8,943 bases of DNA from Actinomycetota bacterium. Lineage in GTDB: Bacteria > Actinomycetota > Thermoleophilia > Gaiellales > Gaiellaceae. Of the stretch, positions 1-6,612 are shown piece after piece. The DNA lies in contig VGCB01000074.1 of NCBI GenBank assembly GCA_016870235.1, positions 1 to 8,943 on the forward strand. The letters run 5' to 3'. The notes under the pieces are model-generated. The model did no database searches. It saw only the letters and a list, made by a program, of their open reading frames with translations, and was not told where the DNA came from. The position numbers and the translations under genes were made by a program. Each line of letters opens with the position of its first letter. Position 1 is the first letter of the stretch.

Positions 1-106
1 GTACCTGCTGATCGAGGCCTGCTGTCCCGGCTGCGGGACGCTCCTCGACACCGACGTCGCGGTGGGCGACGACCCGCCGCTCCACGACCTCGTTCGCTCC
101 TGGTGA
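1..106 (+). CDS. C-terminal end of acetone/acetophenone carboxylase gamma-like subunit (partial)
   Basis: Only the last 34 codons are present, read from base 2 to the TGA at 104-106; the start lies upstream of the window. The peptide contains a Cys-Cys-Pro-Gly-Cys-Gly stretch (CPGCGTLLDTDV) followed by an acidic, proline-containing tail ending in DLVRSW. A late CxxC knuckle followed by a TLLD-like strand is what I recall from the small gamma subunits (about 15-20 kDa) of acetone and acetophenone carboxylases, where cysteines bind zinc. The assignment is supported by the HyuA-family subunit and CoA ligase that follow. The TGA overlaps the next GTG start in the tetranucleotide GTGA, so the two genes are probably translationally coupled. 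With so little sequence, an unrelated small zinc-ribbon protein remains possible. Confidence 0.55.
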   Translation, partial: YLLIEACCPGCGTLLDTDVAVGDDPPLHDLVRSW

Positions 107-1668
107 TCGCCGCCGCCGAGATCCCCGAGACGCTCAACCTCGCATCGTGGTTCCTCGACCGAAACGTCGAGGAGGGACGGGGCGATCGGATCGCGCTCCG
201 GACGCCCGGCGGTGACGTGACGTACGCCGAGCTGGCCGAGCTGACGAACCGCACCGGCCACGTGCTGCGCGACCTCGGCGTCCGCCCCGGCGACCGCGTC
301 CTGCTCGCGCTCTCCGACTCGGTCGAGTTCGTCGCCGCCTGGTTCGCCGCGCTCAAGATCGGCGCCGTCGTCGCCGAGGTCTACACCTTCCTCAACGAGA
401 AGGACTACGCCTACTACGTCGGCTACACCGAGGCGCGCGTGGTCGTCGTGGACGAGACGACCCGGGCGAAGGTCGGCGCCAACTCGCACCACACCGCGCG
501 CCTCGTCGTCTCACCGACGCACCCGCTCACCTCCGGCGAGCACGACTTCGCAACCTTGACCTCCCGAGCCCCGTCTCGACTCTCCCCGTATCCGACGAGG
601 CGCGACGGAGTCGCGCTCTGGAAGTTCACGACCGGCTCGACCGGCAGTCCGAAGGCGGCCGTCCACCGCTCGCGCGACCCGCTCCTCCTCCACCACAGCT
701 ACGCGATCGGTGTCCTCGGCCTGCGGGCCGACGACGTCGTGCTGCCGATCCCGAAGCTCTTCTTCGGATACGCCCGCGATCTGACGGCGCTGTTCCCGTT
801 CGGCGTCGGCGCCTCCGGCGTCGTCTTCCCCGACCGGACGACGCCCGAGCGGATCTTCGAGCTTGTCGCCGCTCACCGGCCGACGGTCCTCGTGCAGGTG
901 CCGACGATGATGGCGGCGATGGCCGCGCACCCCGACGCGCAGGCGCAGGACTTCTCCTCCCTCCGGCTCACGATCTCGTCGGGCGAGACGCTGCCGGCGG
1001 AGCTCCACCGGCGCTGGGTGGAGACGTTCGGCGGCGAGGTGCTCGAGGGGATCGGCTCGTCGGAGGCCTACCACATCTATCTCTCGAACCGTCCCGGAGC
1101 GACCCGACCGGGGACGGTGGGCATCCCGGTCCCGGGCGTCAGGGCGTGCCTCGTCGACGAGGAAGGCGTCGAGGTCGCCGAGCACGAGATCGGCGAGCTG
1201 CACCTCGACACCGAAGCGGCGGCGATCGGCTACCACGGCGACCCCGAGAAGACGGCGCGGACATTTGCGGGGACCGTAATCCGTACCGGCGACCTCTTCG
1301 AGCGTGACGGCGATGGCTATCACGCCTACCGCGGCCGTCGTGACGACCTCGTCAAGGTCGGTGGCATCTGGGTCGCCCCCATCGAGATCGAGGCGTGTCT
1401 CCTCGAGCACGCGGCTGTCGCGGAGGCAGCGGTCGTGGCCGTCGAGCGTGAGGGGCTCACGATCACGCGCGCCCACGTCGTCGCGGTCGAGAGCGCAGGC
1501 GACGCGATCGAACGCGACCTCCTCACCTTCGTACGATCACGACTTGCGCCGCACAAGGCGCCTCGCGAGCTCGTCCTCGTCGATTCACTGCCGCGGACGC
1601 CAAACGGAAAGATCGACAGGAAAGCCATAGTGCGGGCGGGAGGCATGGGAGCGAATGAGTCGTCCTGA
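103..1668 (+). CDS. Benzoate-type acyl-CoA ligase (AMP-forming)
   Basis: A 521-aa cytoplasmic enzyme of the ANL adenylating superfamily, expected to join a carboxylic acid to CoA through an acyl-adenylate, using ATP. Visible motifs in order are the P-loop FTTGSTGSPK (175-184), the benzoate-ligase-like KLFFGYA (218-224), the A5 motif GIGSSE (316-321) followed by YLSNRPG, the A7 motif TGDL (395-398), the hinge YRGRRDDLVKVGG (409-421) and the A10 motif PNGKID with catalytic Lys503. The LSNRPG...RPGTVG segment and the length match benzoate-CoA ligases better than acetyl-CoA or fatty acyl-CoA synthetases. The P-loop reads PKA where the family usually has PKG. The GTG start has no clear Shine-Dalgarno sequence and overlaps the upstream stop by 4 bases, suggesting reinitiation; N-terminal alignment to family members (LDRNVEEGRGDRIAL at 18-32) agrees with this start. 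By analogy with benzoylacetate-CoA ligase next to acetophenone carboxylase, it may activate the carboxylase product; the substrate is inferred only. Confidence 0.88.
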   Translation: MIAAAEIPETLNLASWFLDRNVEEGRGDRIALRTPGGDVTYAELAELTNRTGHVLRDLGVRPGDRVLLALSDSVEFVAAWFAALKIGAVVAEVYTFLNEKDYAYYVGYTEARVVVVDETTRAKVGANSHHTARLVVSPTHPLTSGEHDFATLTSRAPSRLSPYPTRRDGVALWKFTTGSTGSPKAAVHRSRDPLLLHHSYAIGVLGLRADDVVLPIPKLFFGYARDLTALFPFGVGASGVVFPDRTTPERIFELVAAHRPTVLVQVPTMMAAMAAHPDAQAQDFSSLRLTISSGETLPAELHRRWVETFGGEVLEGIGSSEAYHIYLSNRPGATRPGTVGIPVPGVRACLVDEEGVEVAEHEIGELHLDTEAAAIGYHGDPEKTARTFAGTVIRTGDLFERDGDGYHAYRGRRDDLVKVGGIWVAPIEIEACLLEHAAVAEAAVVAVEREGLTITRAHVVAVESAGDAIERDLLTFVRSRLAPHKAPRELVLVDSLPRTPNGKIDRKAIVRAGGMGANESS

Positions 1669-3805
1669 CCGCCAGCACTACGTCGTCGGCATCGACATCG
1701 GCGGGACGTGCACCGACTGCGTCGTCGTCGACGCCGCGGGCTCGGTGACGCTGGCGAAGGCGTTCTCGACTCCGCCCGACTTCCAGCACGGGATCGTCGA
1801 CGCGCTCGGCGTCGCCGCGACCGAGCTGGGGATCTCGACCGCCGAGCTGCTTGCGGCGACGCGCCTCTTCCTCCACTCGACGACGGTGGCCGAGAACGCC
1901 GTCGTCGACGGCACGCTCGCCACCGCCGGCGTGATCACGACGGCCGGTTTCGAGGACACGCTCTTCGCGATGCGCGGGGGCTACGGCCGCTGGAGCGGGC
2001 TCACCGAGGACGAGAAGCGGAATCCGATCGAGACCGAGAAGCCCGAGCCGATCGTTCCGCGGAGCCTCGTCCGCGGGATCGCCGAGCGCGCCGACGCGAC
2101 CGGCAACGTCCACCGGGCGCCGGCGGAGGCCGAGCTCGAGGAGGCCGTCCGGCAGCTCGTCGAGGCAGGCGTCGAGGCGGTCGGCGTCAGCTTCCTCTGG
2201 TCGTTCGTGAACCCGGCGGCGGAGGAGCTCGCGGCGCGGGTGGCGCGGCGGGTCGCCCCGGGCGTGTTCCTGACGCTCTCGCACAAGATCGCACCGGTCG
2301 TGGGCGAGTACGAGCGCACCTCGACCGTGGCCCTGAACGCGCGCCTCGGCCCGGTCGTCCGCCGGTACCTGGACGACCTCCGAGCCCAGCTGACCGGCCT
2401 CGGCTTCGATGGCATCCTGCTCGTCGCGCAGGCGCACGGCGGCCTCCTGCCCGTCGACGAGGCGGCCGAGCGGCCGGTCGGGATGATCGAGTCCGGCCCC
2501 GTCAGCGGGCTCGTCGGCTCCCGCGCGCTCGGCGAGCTGATCGGCTCGAAGGACATCATCGCGGCCGACATCGGCGGCACGACCTTCAAGGTCGGCGTCG
2601 TCCGCGACGGCCGGCTCGACTACCAGCGCGAGTCGATGGTCCTCCGCCACCACTACGCGCTCCCGAAGATGGACGTCGTCTCGCTGGGCCTCGCCGGCGG
2701 CTCGATCGTCTCGGTCGACCCCCGCTCCGGCGTGCCGCGCCTCGGCCCACGGAGCGCCGGCTCGTACCCGGGGCCCGTCTGCTACGGGCACGGCGGCAAC
2801 GAGCCGACGGTGACCGACGTGGACGCGATCCTCGGCTACCTGAACGCCGACTTCTTCCTCGGCGGCCGCGCCGGCCTCGACGTCGACGCCTCGCGCCGCG
2901 CCTTCGAGGAGCAGGTCGCGCGGCCGCTCGGTCTCGAGGTCGAGGAGGCGGCGCCGCGGATCTACCGCTTCGCGAACGAGCGGTTCTTCGACCTCCTTCA
3001 CAAGGTCACGGTGCAGCGCGGCCTCGACCCGCGGCGGTTCGCGCTCTTCTCCTTCGGCGGCACGGCGGGCATGCACGCGGCCGCCTACGGCGAGGAGCTC
3101 GGCGTCGCGCGCATCGTCATCCCCCACTCCGCGTCCGTGCACGGCGCCTTCGGCCTCGTCACCTCCGACGTGGTGCACGAGCAGCAGACGACTCAGCCGC
3201 TGCGGGCGCCCGTCGACACGACGACGCTGGCCGAGCTCTTCGACGGCCTGCGGGCGAAGGTGGTCGCGCAGCTCGAAGCCGAGGGCTTCGGCAGCGACCG
3301 GATCGCCCTCACCCGGTCGATCGACATGCGCTACCGGCGCCAGGTGCACATCCTCACCGTCCAGATGCCCGAGGGCGACGGGCCGATCACGGCCGATCTC
3401 GTCGCGCGAACCGTCGAGCTCTTCGAGGAGCAGTACCGGGAGCGCTACGGCCCCGAGTCGGCCTACCGCGAGGCCGGGATCGAGCTCGTCTCGTACCGGC
3501 TGCGCGGCGCCGGCATCGTCGAGCGGCCCGACTTCCGCAGCGAGGAGACGGCCACGACGGACGCGTCGGGCGCCGTCGTCCGCACCGTCCGCGCCTGGGT
3601 CGACCGCGCGGGCGCCTGGCAGGACGTCTCCGGCTACGACTTCGAGCGTCTCGTGCCCGGGAACGAGGTGCCCGGCCCGGCCGTGGTCTGGACGCCGATC
3701 ACGACGCTCGTCGTCCCCCCGAGCCGGACGGCCCGGATCGACGCGTTTCGCAACGTCGTCATCAACCTGGGCACGTCGGCAGCCGGCGCCAACAATCCGC
3801 CTTGA
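1655..3805 (+). CDS. Hydantoinase A/oxoprolinase-family subunit (HyuA-like; possible ketone carboxylase subunit)
   Basis: A 716-aa protein with the full HyuA layout. The N-terminal Hydant_A_N region contains the phosphate-binding GIDIGGTCTD (12-21) and LHSTTVAENAV (73-83). The central hydantoinase A domain contains MIESGPVSGLVGS (277-289), a second nucleotide-binding loop ADIGGTTFKVG (304-314) and FGGTAGMHAAA (467-477). The C-terminal region contains MRYRRQVHILTV (558-569). Members hydrolyse ATP to drive opening of cyclic amides (hydantoin, 5-oxoproline) or carboxylation of ketones (acetone, acetophenone), normally together with a HyuB-type subunit. No HyuB is fused here and none is in the window. 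The gamma-like fragment and CoA ligase just upstream favour the carboxylase reading; N-methylhydantoinase or oxoprolinase activity is the main alternative. The ATG lies inside the ligase gene with a 14-base overlap; GGGAGG at 1638-1643 is a plausible ribosome binding site. It appears to be the last gene of its operon, though no strong terminator follows. Confidence 0.88.
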   Translation: MSRPDRQHYVVGIDIGGTCTDCVVVDAAGSVTLAKAFSTPPDFQHGIVDALGVAATELGISTAELLAATRLFLHSTTVAENAVVDGTLATAGVITTAGFEDTLFAMRGGYGRWSGLTEDEKRNPIETEKPEPIVPRSLVRGIAERADATGNVHRAPAEAELEEAVRQLVEAGVEAVGVSFLWSFVNPAAEELAARVARRVAPGVFLTLSHKIAPVVGEYERTSTVALNARLGPVVRRYLDDLRAQLTGLGFDGILLVAQAHGGLLPVDEAAERPVGMIESGPVSGLVGSRALGELIGSKDIIAADIGGTTFKVGVVRDGRLDYQRESMVLRHHYALPKMDVVSLGLAGGSIVSVDPRSGVPRLGPRSAGSYPGPVCYGHGGNEPTVTDVDAILGYLNADFFLGGRAGLDVDASRRAFEEQVARPLGLEVEEAAPRIYRFANERFFDLLHKVTVQRGLDPRRFALFSFGGTAGMHAAAYGEELGVARIVIPHSASVHGAFGLVTSDVVHEQQTTQPLRAPVDTTTLAELFDGLRAKVVAQLEAEGFGSDRIALTRSIDMRYRRQVHILTVQMPEGDGPITADLVARTVELFEEQYRERYGPESAYREAGIELVSYRLRGAGIVERPDFRSEETATTDASGAVVRTVRAWVDRAGAWQDVSGYDFERLVPGNEVPGPAVVWTPITTLVVPPSRTARIDAFRNVVINLGTSAAGANNPP

Positions 3806-3868
3806 TCCGGCGTCAGATGGTCATCGACGAACGACGCAAGGGGAGGTACATCGGGAAGGAGCGTGGCC

Positions 3869-3897
3869 TTTCCATCGGCCGCAGCGCGTGGTATGTT
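3869..3897 (+). promoter_or_regulatory. Candidate sigma-70-type promoter for the ABC transporter operon
   Basis: TTTCCA at 3869-3874 (4 of 6 matches to TTGACA), a 17-base spacer, and TATGTT at 3892-3897 (4 of 6 matches to TATAAT). The -10 is preceded by TG at 3889-3890 with one base between, giving the extended -10 form TGGTATGTT. Transcription would begin near 3904, leaving a leader of about 110 bases before the receptor gene. It stands in the one sizeable gap, exactly where the function changes from catabolic enzymes to transporter. This rests on sequence match only. Confidence 0.45.
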
Positions 3898-3914
3898 CGT
3901 GCCTCGATGAAGGT

Positions 3915-3924
3915 TGACATGTCA
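3915..3924. promoter_or_regulatory. Perfect 10-bp palindrome, candidate operator
   Basis: TGACATGTCA is identical to its own reverse complement. It lies 17 bases after the candidate -10 hexamer, about +12 to +21 relative to the predicted transcription start, a position from which a bound dimeric repressor could block transcription. Short symmetric TGAC/GTCA sites are of a kind used by several dimeric helix-turn-helix regulators, but no regulator gene is in the window and only one copy was seen. Confidence 0.35.
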
Positions 3925-3927
3925 CGG

Positions 3928-4009
3928 CGGCCGAGGGCGGCCGGCACGTTGCAAGGACGGTACGACATCGGCCATCCAAGAGGATGGGCACCCGTTTCCG
4001 GGAGGAGGG
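3928..4009 (+). promoter_or_regulatory. Structured 5' leader: three small hairpins ending at a strong ribosome binding site
   Basis: Three perfect inverted repeats, each with a four-base loop, lie in a row: CGGCCG-AGGG-CGGCCG (3928-3943), CCATCC-AAGA-GGATGG (3972-3987) and CCCG-TTTC-CGGG (3991-4002). The last one shares its 3' arm with the start of GGAGGAGGG (4001-4009), a strong Shine-Dalgarno sequence ending 5 bases before the receptor ATG at 4015. The arrangement could stabilise the mRNA or tune ribosome access. It does not match any riboswitch class I can recognise. In GC-rich DNA, hairpins this short can occur by chance. Confidence 0.35.
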
Positions 4010-4014
4010 ACTGC

Positions 4015-5061
4015 ATGAAGGGAAGGACGGCAGCAATCGGCCTCGCAGCCTTCGTCGTCACGCTCGTGGCGGCGATCGCGGCGTCCGCAGGGACGCAGGC
4101 CGACGCGAAGATCGTGATCGGCAACATCCCGCCGGTGATCGCGAACCCGACGATCAAGGCGATGGATCAGGGCATCAAGAACCAGGCGAAGAAGCTCGGC
4201 ATGTCGGCCGAGACGATCGGCGGCGAGTTCGATCCGCAGGCCCAGATCGTGGCGATGGACGCGGCGATCCAGAAGAAGGTCAGCGCGATCTCGATCTGGC
4301 CGCTCGATCCGAAGGGCATCGCGCCCTCGATCGCCAAGGCGAAGGCTGCGGGCATCCCGGTCTTCACGCTCTGGTCCCGCGGGATCCCGAACATCACCGC
4401 GAACTTCCAGTACGACGACTACGAGACTGCCGTCACGATCGCGAAGTTGGCCGCGGCCGAGCTCAAGAAGCAGGGCAAGCCCTGCAACGTCGGCATCATT
4501 CAGGGGATCCCGGTCGTGACGATCCTGAAGACCCGGAACGACGGGCTTGCCGCGGGCGCGAACGCCGCGGGCTGCAAGATCCTCGAGCAGACCGTGAACA
4601 CGAAGGACAACTCGGACGGTGCACAGCCGATCGCGTCGGCCTGGAAGGCGAAGCACGGCGGCGACATGACGGCCGTGCTCACCTACAACGACCCGAGCGC
4701 AATGGGCGCCCTCGCCACGGTCGGCGGCGACTTCCAGCCGCTGGTCACCGGCTTCAACGGCGACTCCATCGCCGTCGACGCGCTGAAGGCGAAGCGGCTG
4801 TTCGCCTCCGCGGCGGCACCGAACGTCGAGATCGGGAACACGATCGCCTGGGTCGTCCACCAGATGCTCGTGCTGAAGAAGAAGAACGTCCCGAACGACT
4901 ACCAGTTCAAGTACGAGATCCTGACGCAGCAGAACATCACCAAGTACGTCCCCTTCGAGACGCGCAACAAGTCGGCGGAGACGATCGCCGGCGTGACGAA
5001 GAAGGGCAAGCTCGCCTACGTCACGATCAAGCCCGACTACGCGGCGGCGCTCAAGAAGTAG
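4015..5061 (+). CDS. Ribose-type (CUT2) ABC transporter substrate-binding protein
   Basis: A 348-aa exported receptor of the Peripla_BP_4/RbsB family that captures a ligand outside the membrane and delivers it to the permease. It begins with a signal peptide: Lys/Arg at 2-4, a hydrophobic core at about 6-22, and likely signal peptidase I cleavage after ASA (25) or ADA (31). There is no lipobox cysteine. Family motifs are FDPQAQIVAMDAAI (72-85), WPLD (95-98), TYNDPSAMGAL (223-233) and VTGFNG (244-249). Compared with E. coli RbsB, the binding Arg141, Asn190 and Asp89 equivalents appear kept (R174, N225, D98), but Asp215 is Asn (N248) and Gln235 is Ala (A268), so the ligand may not be ribose-like. 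Two cysteines (157, 187) could form a disulfide. The frame stays open far upstream, but this ATG has both the signal peptide and a GGAGGAGGG ribosome binding site. The ATPase and permease follow in the same operon. Confidence 0.9.
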   Translation: MKGRTAAIGLAAFVVTLVAAIAASAGTQADAKIVIGNIPPVIANPTIKAMDQGIKNQAKKLGMSAETIGGEFDPQAQIVAMDAAIQKKVSAISIWPLDPKGIAPSIAKAKAAGIPVFTLWSRGIPNITANFQYDDYETAVTIAKLAAAELKKQGKPCNVGIIQGIPVVTILKTRNDGLAAGANAAGCKILEQTVNTKDNSDGAQPIASAWKAKHGGDMTAVLTYNDPSAMGALATVGGDFQPLVTGFNGDSIAVDALKAKRLFASAAAPNVEIGNTIAWVVHQMLVLKKKNVPNDYQFKYEILTQQNITKYVPFETRNKSAETIAGVTKKGKLAYVTIKPDYAAALKK

Positions 5062-5080
5062 CGCGGTGCCGCGAGGAGCA

Positions 5081-5110
5081 CGGTGCGGCGCCCTCCGGGG
5101 CGCCGCACCG
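5081..5110 (+). promoter_or_regulatory. Intercistronic hairpin, 13-bp perfect stem with UCCG tetraloop
   Basis: CGGTGCGGCGCCC (5081-5093), loop TCCG, then an exact 13-base reverse complement (5098-5110). The loop closed by C-G belongs to the very stable cUNCGg tetraloop class. No T-run follows, so it does not look like a standard intrinsic terminator. Its place, 20 bases after the receptor stop and 23 bases before the ATPase start, suits a 3' stabilising element or partial terminator that lets the receptor be made in excess over the membrane parts, as known for the malE-malF intercistronic region of E. coli. An upstream GCGGTGC (5063-5069) could pair with GCACCGC (5105-5111) instead. Confidence 0.65.
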
Positions 5111-5133
5111 CCTTCCGGGCCCTCACCGAGACC

Positions 5134-6612
5134 ATGCTCGAGGCCAAGCAGATCTCCAAGACGTTCGGGGTCACGCGCGCGCTGGTCGACGTCGACTTCT
5201 CGGTCGGCGCCGGCGAGATCGTCGCGCTCGCCGGTGAGAACGGCTCCGGGAAGTCCACCCTGGCCAAGATCGTCGCGGGCGCGCTCGCGCCCGACAGCGG
5301 CACGATCACGATCGACGGCGACGAGCAGCGCTTCGGTCGCCCGCGTGACGCCCTCGACCGCGGGATCGCGCTCGTCGCCCAGGAGCCGACGGCCTGCCCG
5401 GACATGAGCATCGCCGAGAACATCCTGCTCACGCGGCTTCCCCGTCCCCTCTCGCCGTTCAACCGGTTGCGCTACAACGCGCTTGCCCGGCCGATCCTGG
5501 AGACCGTCGAGGTCGTCGCCGACCCCGGCGCGCCGTTCTCGTCGCTCAAGGCCGGCGACCGCGAGCTGGTCGAGATCGGCAAGGCCCTCGCCTCCGAGCC
5601 CCGCTATGTCATCCTCGACGAGGCGACGAGCCGTCTCGGCGAGGCCGACGTCGCCCGTCTCTTCCGTCTGCTTCGCCGGCTTCGCGAGCAGGGGATGTCG
5701 TTCATCCTGATCACCCACCGGCTGCCCGAGATGGTCGAGCTCGCAGATCGCGCGGTCATCCTCCGCGACGGGCGCCGCGTCGGCGAGCTCCAGCGCGAGC
5801 AGCTGAACGAGGAGGCGATCGCCTCGATGATGGTCGGTCGCGAGCTCACCGACTACTACCACAAGCGGACGGTGCCGATCGGGAAGCCCATGCTCGAGGT
5901 GAGAGACCTCCTGGTCGAGGGCGCGCCCGAGCCGATCAGCTTCGACGTCCGCGCCGGCGAGATCGTGGCTCTCGCCGGGCTGGTCGGAGCCGGCCGCACC
6001 GAGGTGCTGGAGACGATCGCGGGCGGCCGCCGGCCTCACGGCGGCACCGTCTCGGTCGACGGCCACACGCTCCCGGCCGGCACTCCGAGGGGCGTGATCG
6101 GCTGCGGTGTCACGCTCGTGCCCGAGGAGCGACATCGGCAGGGGCTCAATCTCGTCTCGAACGTCCGCGAGAACGTGGCCATGGGCATGTGGTCGCTCAT
6201 CCGCGCGAACAAGCGCAGAGAGCAGCAGGCCGCCTACCAGTCCGTCGACCAGATGCGCATCCGCACCGCCGGGATCGAGGCGCCGATCCGCTCGCTCTCG
6301 GGCGGCAACCAGCAGAAGGTCGTGATCGGCCGGTGCCTCGCGCGCGATCCGAAGGTGCTCCTGCTCGACGAGCCGACGCGCGGGATCGACGTCGGAGCGA
6401 AGGCCGAGGTCTTCAACCTGATCGGCGAGCTGGTCGAGCAGGGTCGGGCGATCCTCCTCGTCACGTCGGATCTGCTCGAGGTGCTCGGGCTCGCGGATCG
6501 GATCCTCGTGCTCCACGAGCGGCGCATCGTCGGCGAGCTGTCGCGCGAGAAGGCGTCAGAGGAGAGAATCGCGTTCTTGAGCGGCGGAGGGACACACCAG
6601 GATGCAGCCTGA
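5134..6612 (+). CDS. Ribose/xylose-type ABC transporter ATPase with two nucleotide-binding domains
   Basis: A 492-aa cytoplasmic ATPase of the RbsA/XylG/MglA type that powers the permease. Domain 1 has Walker A GENGSGKST (34-42), Q-loop Gln83, Walker B VILDEAT (159-165) and H-loop His195, but a degenerate signature LKAGD (138-142) in place of LSxGx. Domain 2 has the family's altered Walker A GLVGAGRTE (282-290, Arg for Lys), a canonical signature LSGGNQQ (388-394), Walker B LLLDEPT (409-415), and Ser in place of the H-loop His (VTSD at 443-446). This asymmetry is normal for the family and implies one main catalytic site made from domain 1 Walker A and domain 2 signature. I chose ATG 5134 because the homologous region starts with LEAKQISKTFG; a GTG at 5083 would add 17 residues encoded largely by the hairpin. 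The ribosome binding site is weak. The 3' end overlaps the permease by 11 bases. Confidence 0.92.
   Translation: MLEAKQISKTFGVTRALVDVDFSVGAGEIVALAGENGSGKSTLAKIVAGALAPDSGTITIDGDEQRFGRPRDALDRGIALVAQEPTACPDMSIAENILLTRLPRPLSPFNRLRYNALARPILETVEVVADPGAPFSSLKAGDRELVEIGKALASEPRYVILDEATSRLGEADVARLFRLLRRLREQGMSFILITHRLPEMVELADRAVILRDGRRVGELQREQLNEEAIASMMVGRELTDYYHKRTVPIGKPMLEVRDLLVEGAPEPISFDVRAGEIVALAGLVGAGRTEVLETIAGGRRPHGGTVSVDGHTLPAGTPRGVIGCGVTLVPEERHRQGLNLVSNVRENVAMGMWSLIRANKRREQQAAYQSVDQMRIRTAGIEAPIRSLSGGNQQKVVIGRCLARDPKVLLLDEPTRGIDVGAKAEVFNLIGELVEQGRAILLVTSDLLEVLGLADRILVLHERRIVGELSREKASEERIAFLSGGGTHQDAA

Noticed and set aside
3782..3810. GCCGG...CCGGC inverted repeat at the end of the HyuA gene as a terminator
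   Set aside because: The arms are only 5 bases, the loop is long, and no T-run follows.
3854..3873. GGAAGG/CCTTTCC hairpin near the promoter
   Set aside because: The stem needs a bulge, is short, and overlaps the candidate -35 box; it is not persuasive as terminator or regulator.
3914..3942. TTGACA at 3914-3919 as a consensus -35 box
   Set aside because: At spacings of 16-18 bases downstream there is only GC-rich sequence with no -10-like hexamer. The match is better explained as part of the TGACATGTCA palindrome.
3817..4014. In-frame upstream extension of the receptor from ATG 3817
   Set aside because: The frame is open across the gap only by chance. The extension is basic and lacks family similarity, would bury the signal peptide, and has no advantage over ATG 4015 with its strong ribosome binding site.
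5083..5133. GTG 5083 as ATPase start
   Set aside because: The added 17 residues are encoded mostly by the hairpin arm and loop, and homologous ATPases begin a few residues before the KQISKTFG-like motif, matching ATG 5134.
3922..6516. Very long open frame on the - strand (864 codons) across the receptor and ATPase genes, and similar ones at 1523-3349, 6461-7801 and 7548-8903
   Set aside because: The translations are rich in Arg, Asp, Ala and His with no domain motifs, and they lie opposite well-supported genes. They are the mirror of strong third-position GC bias.
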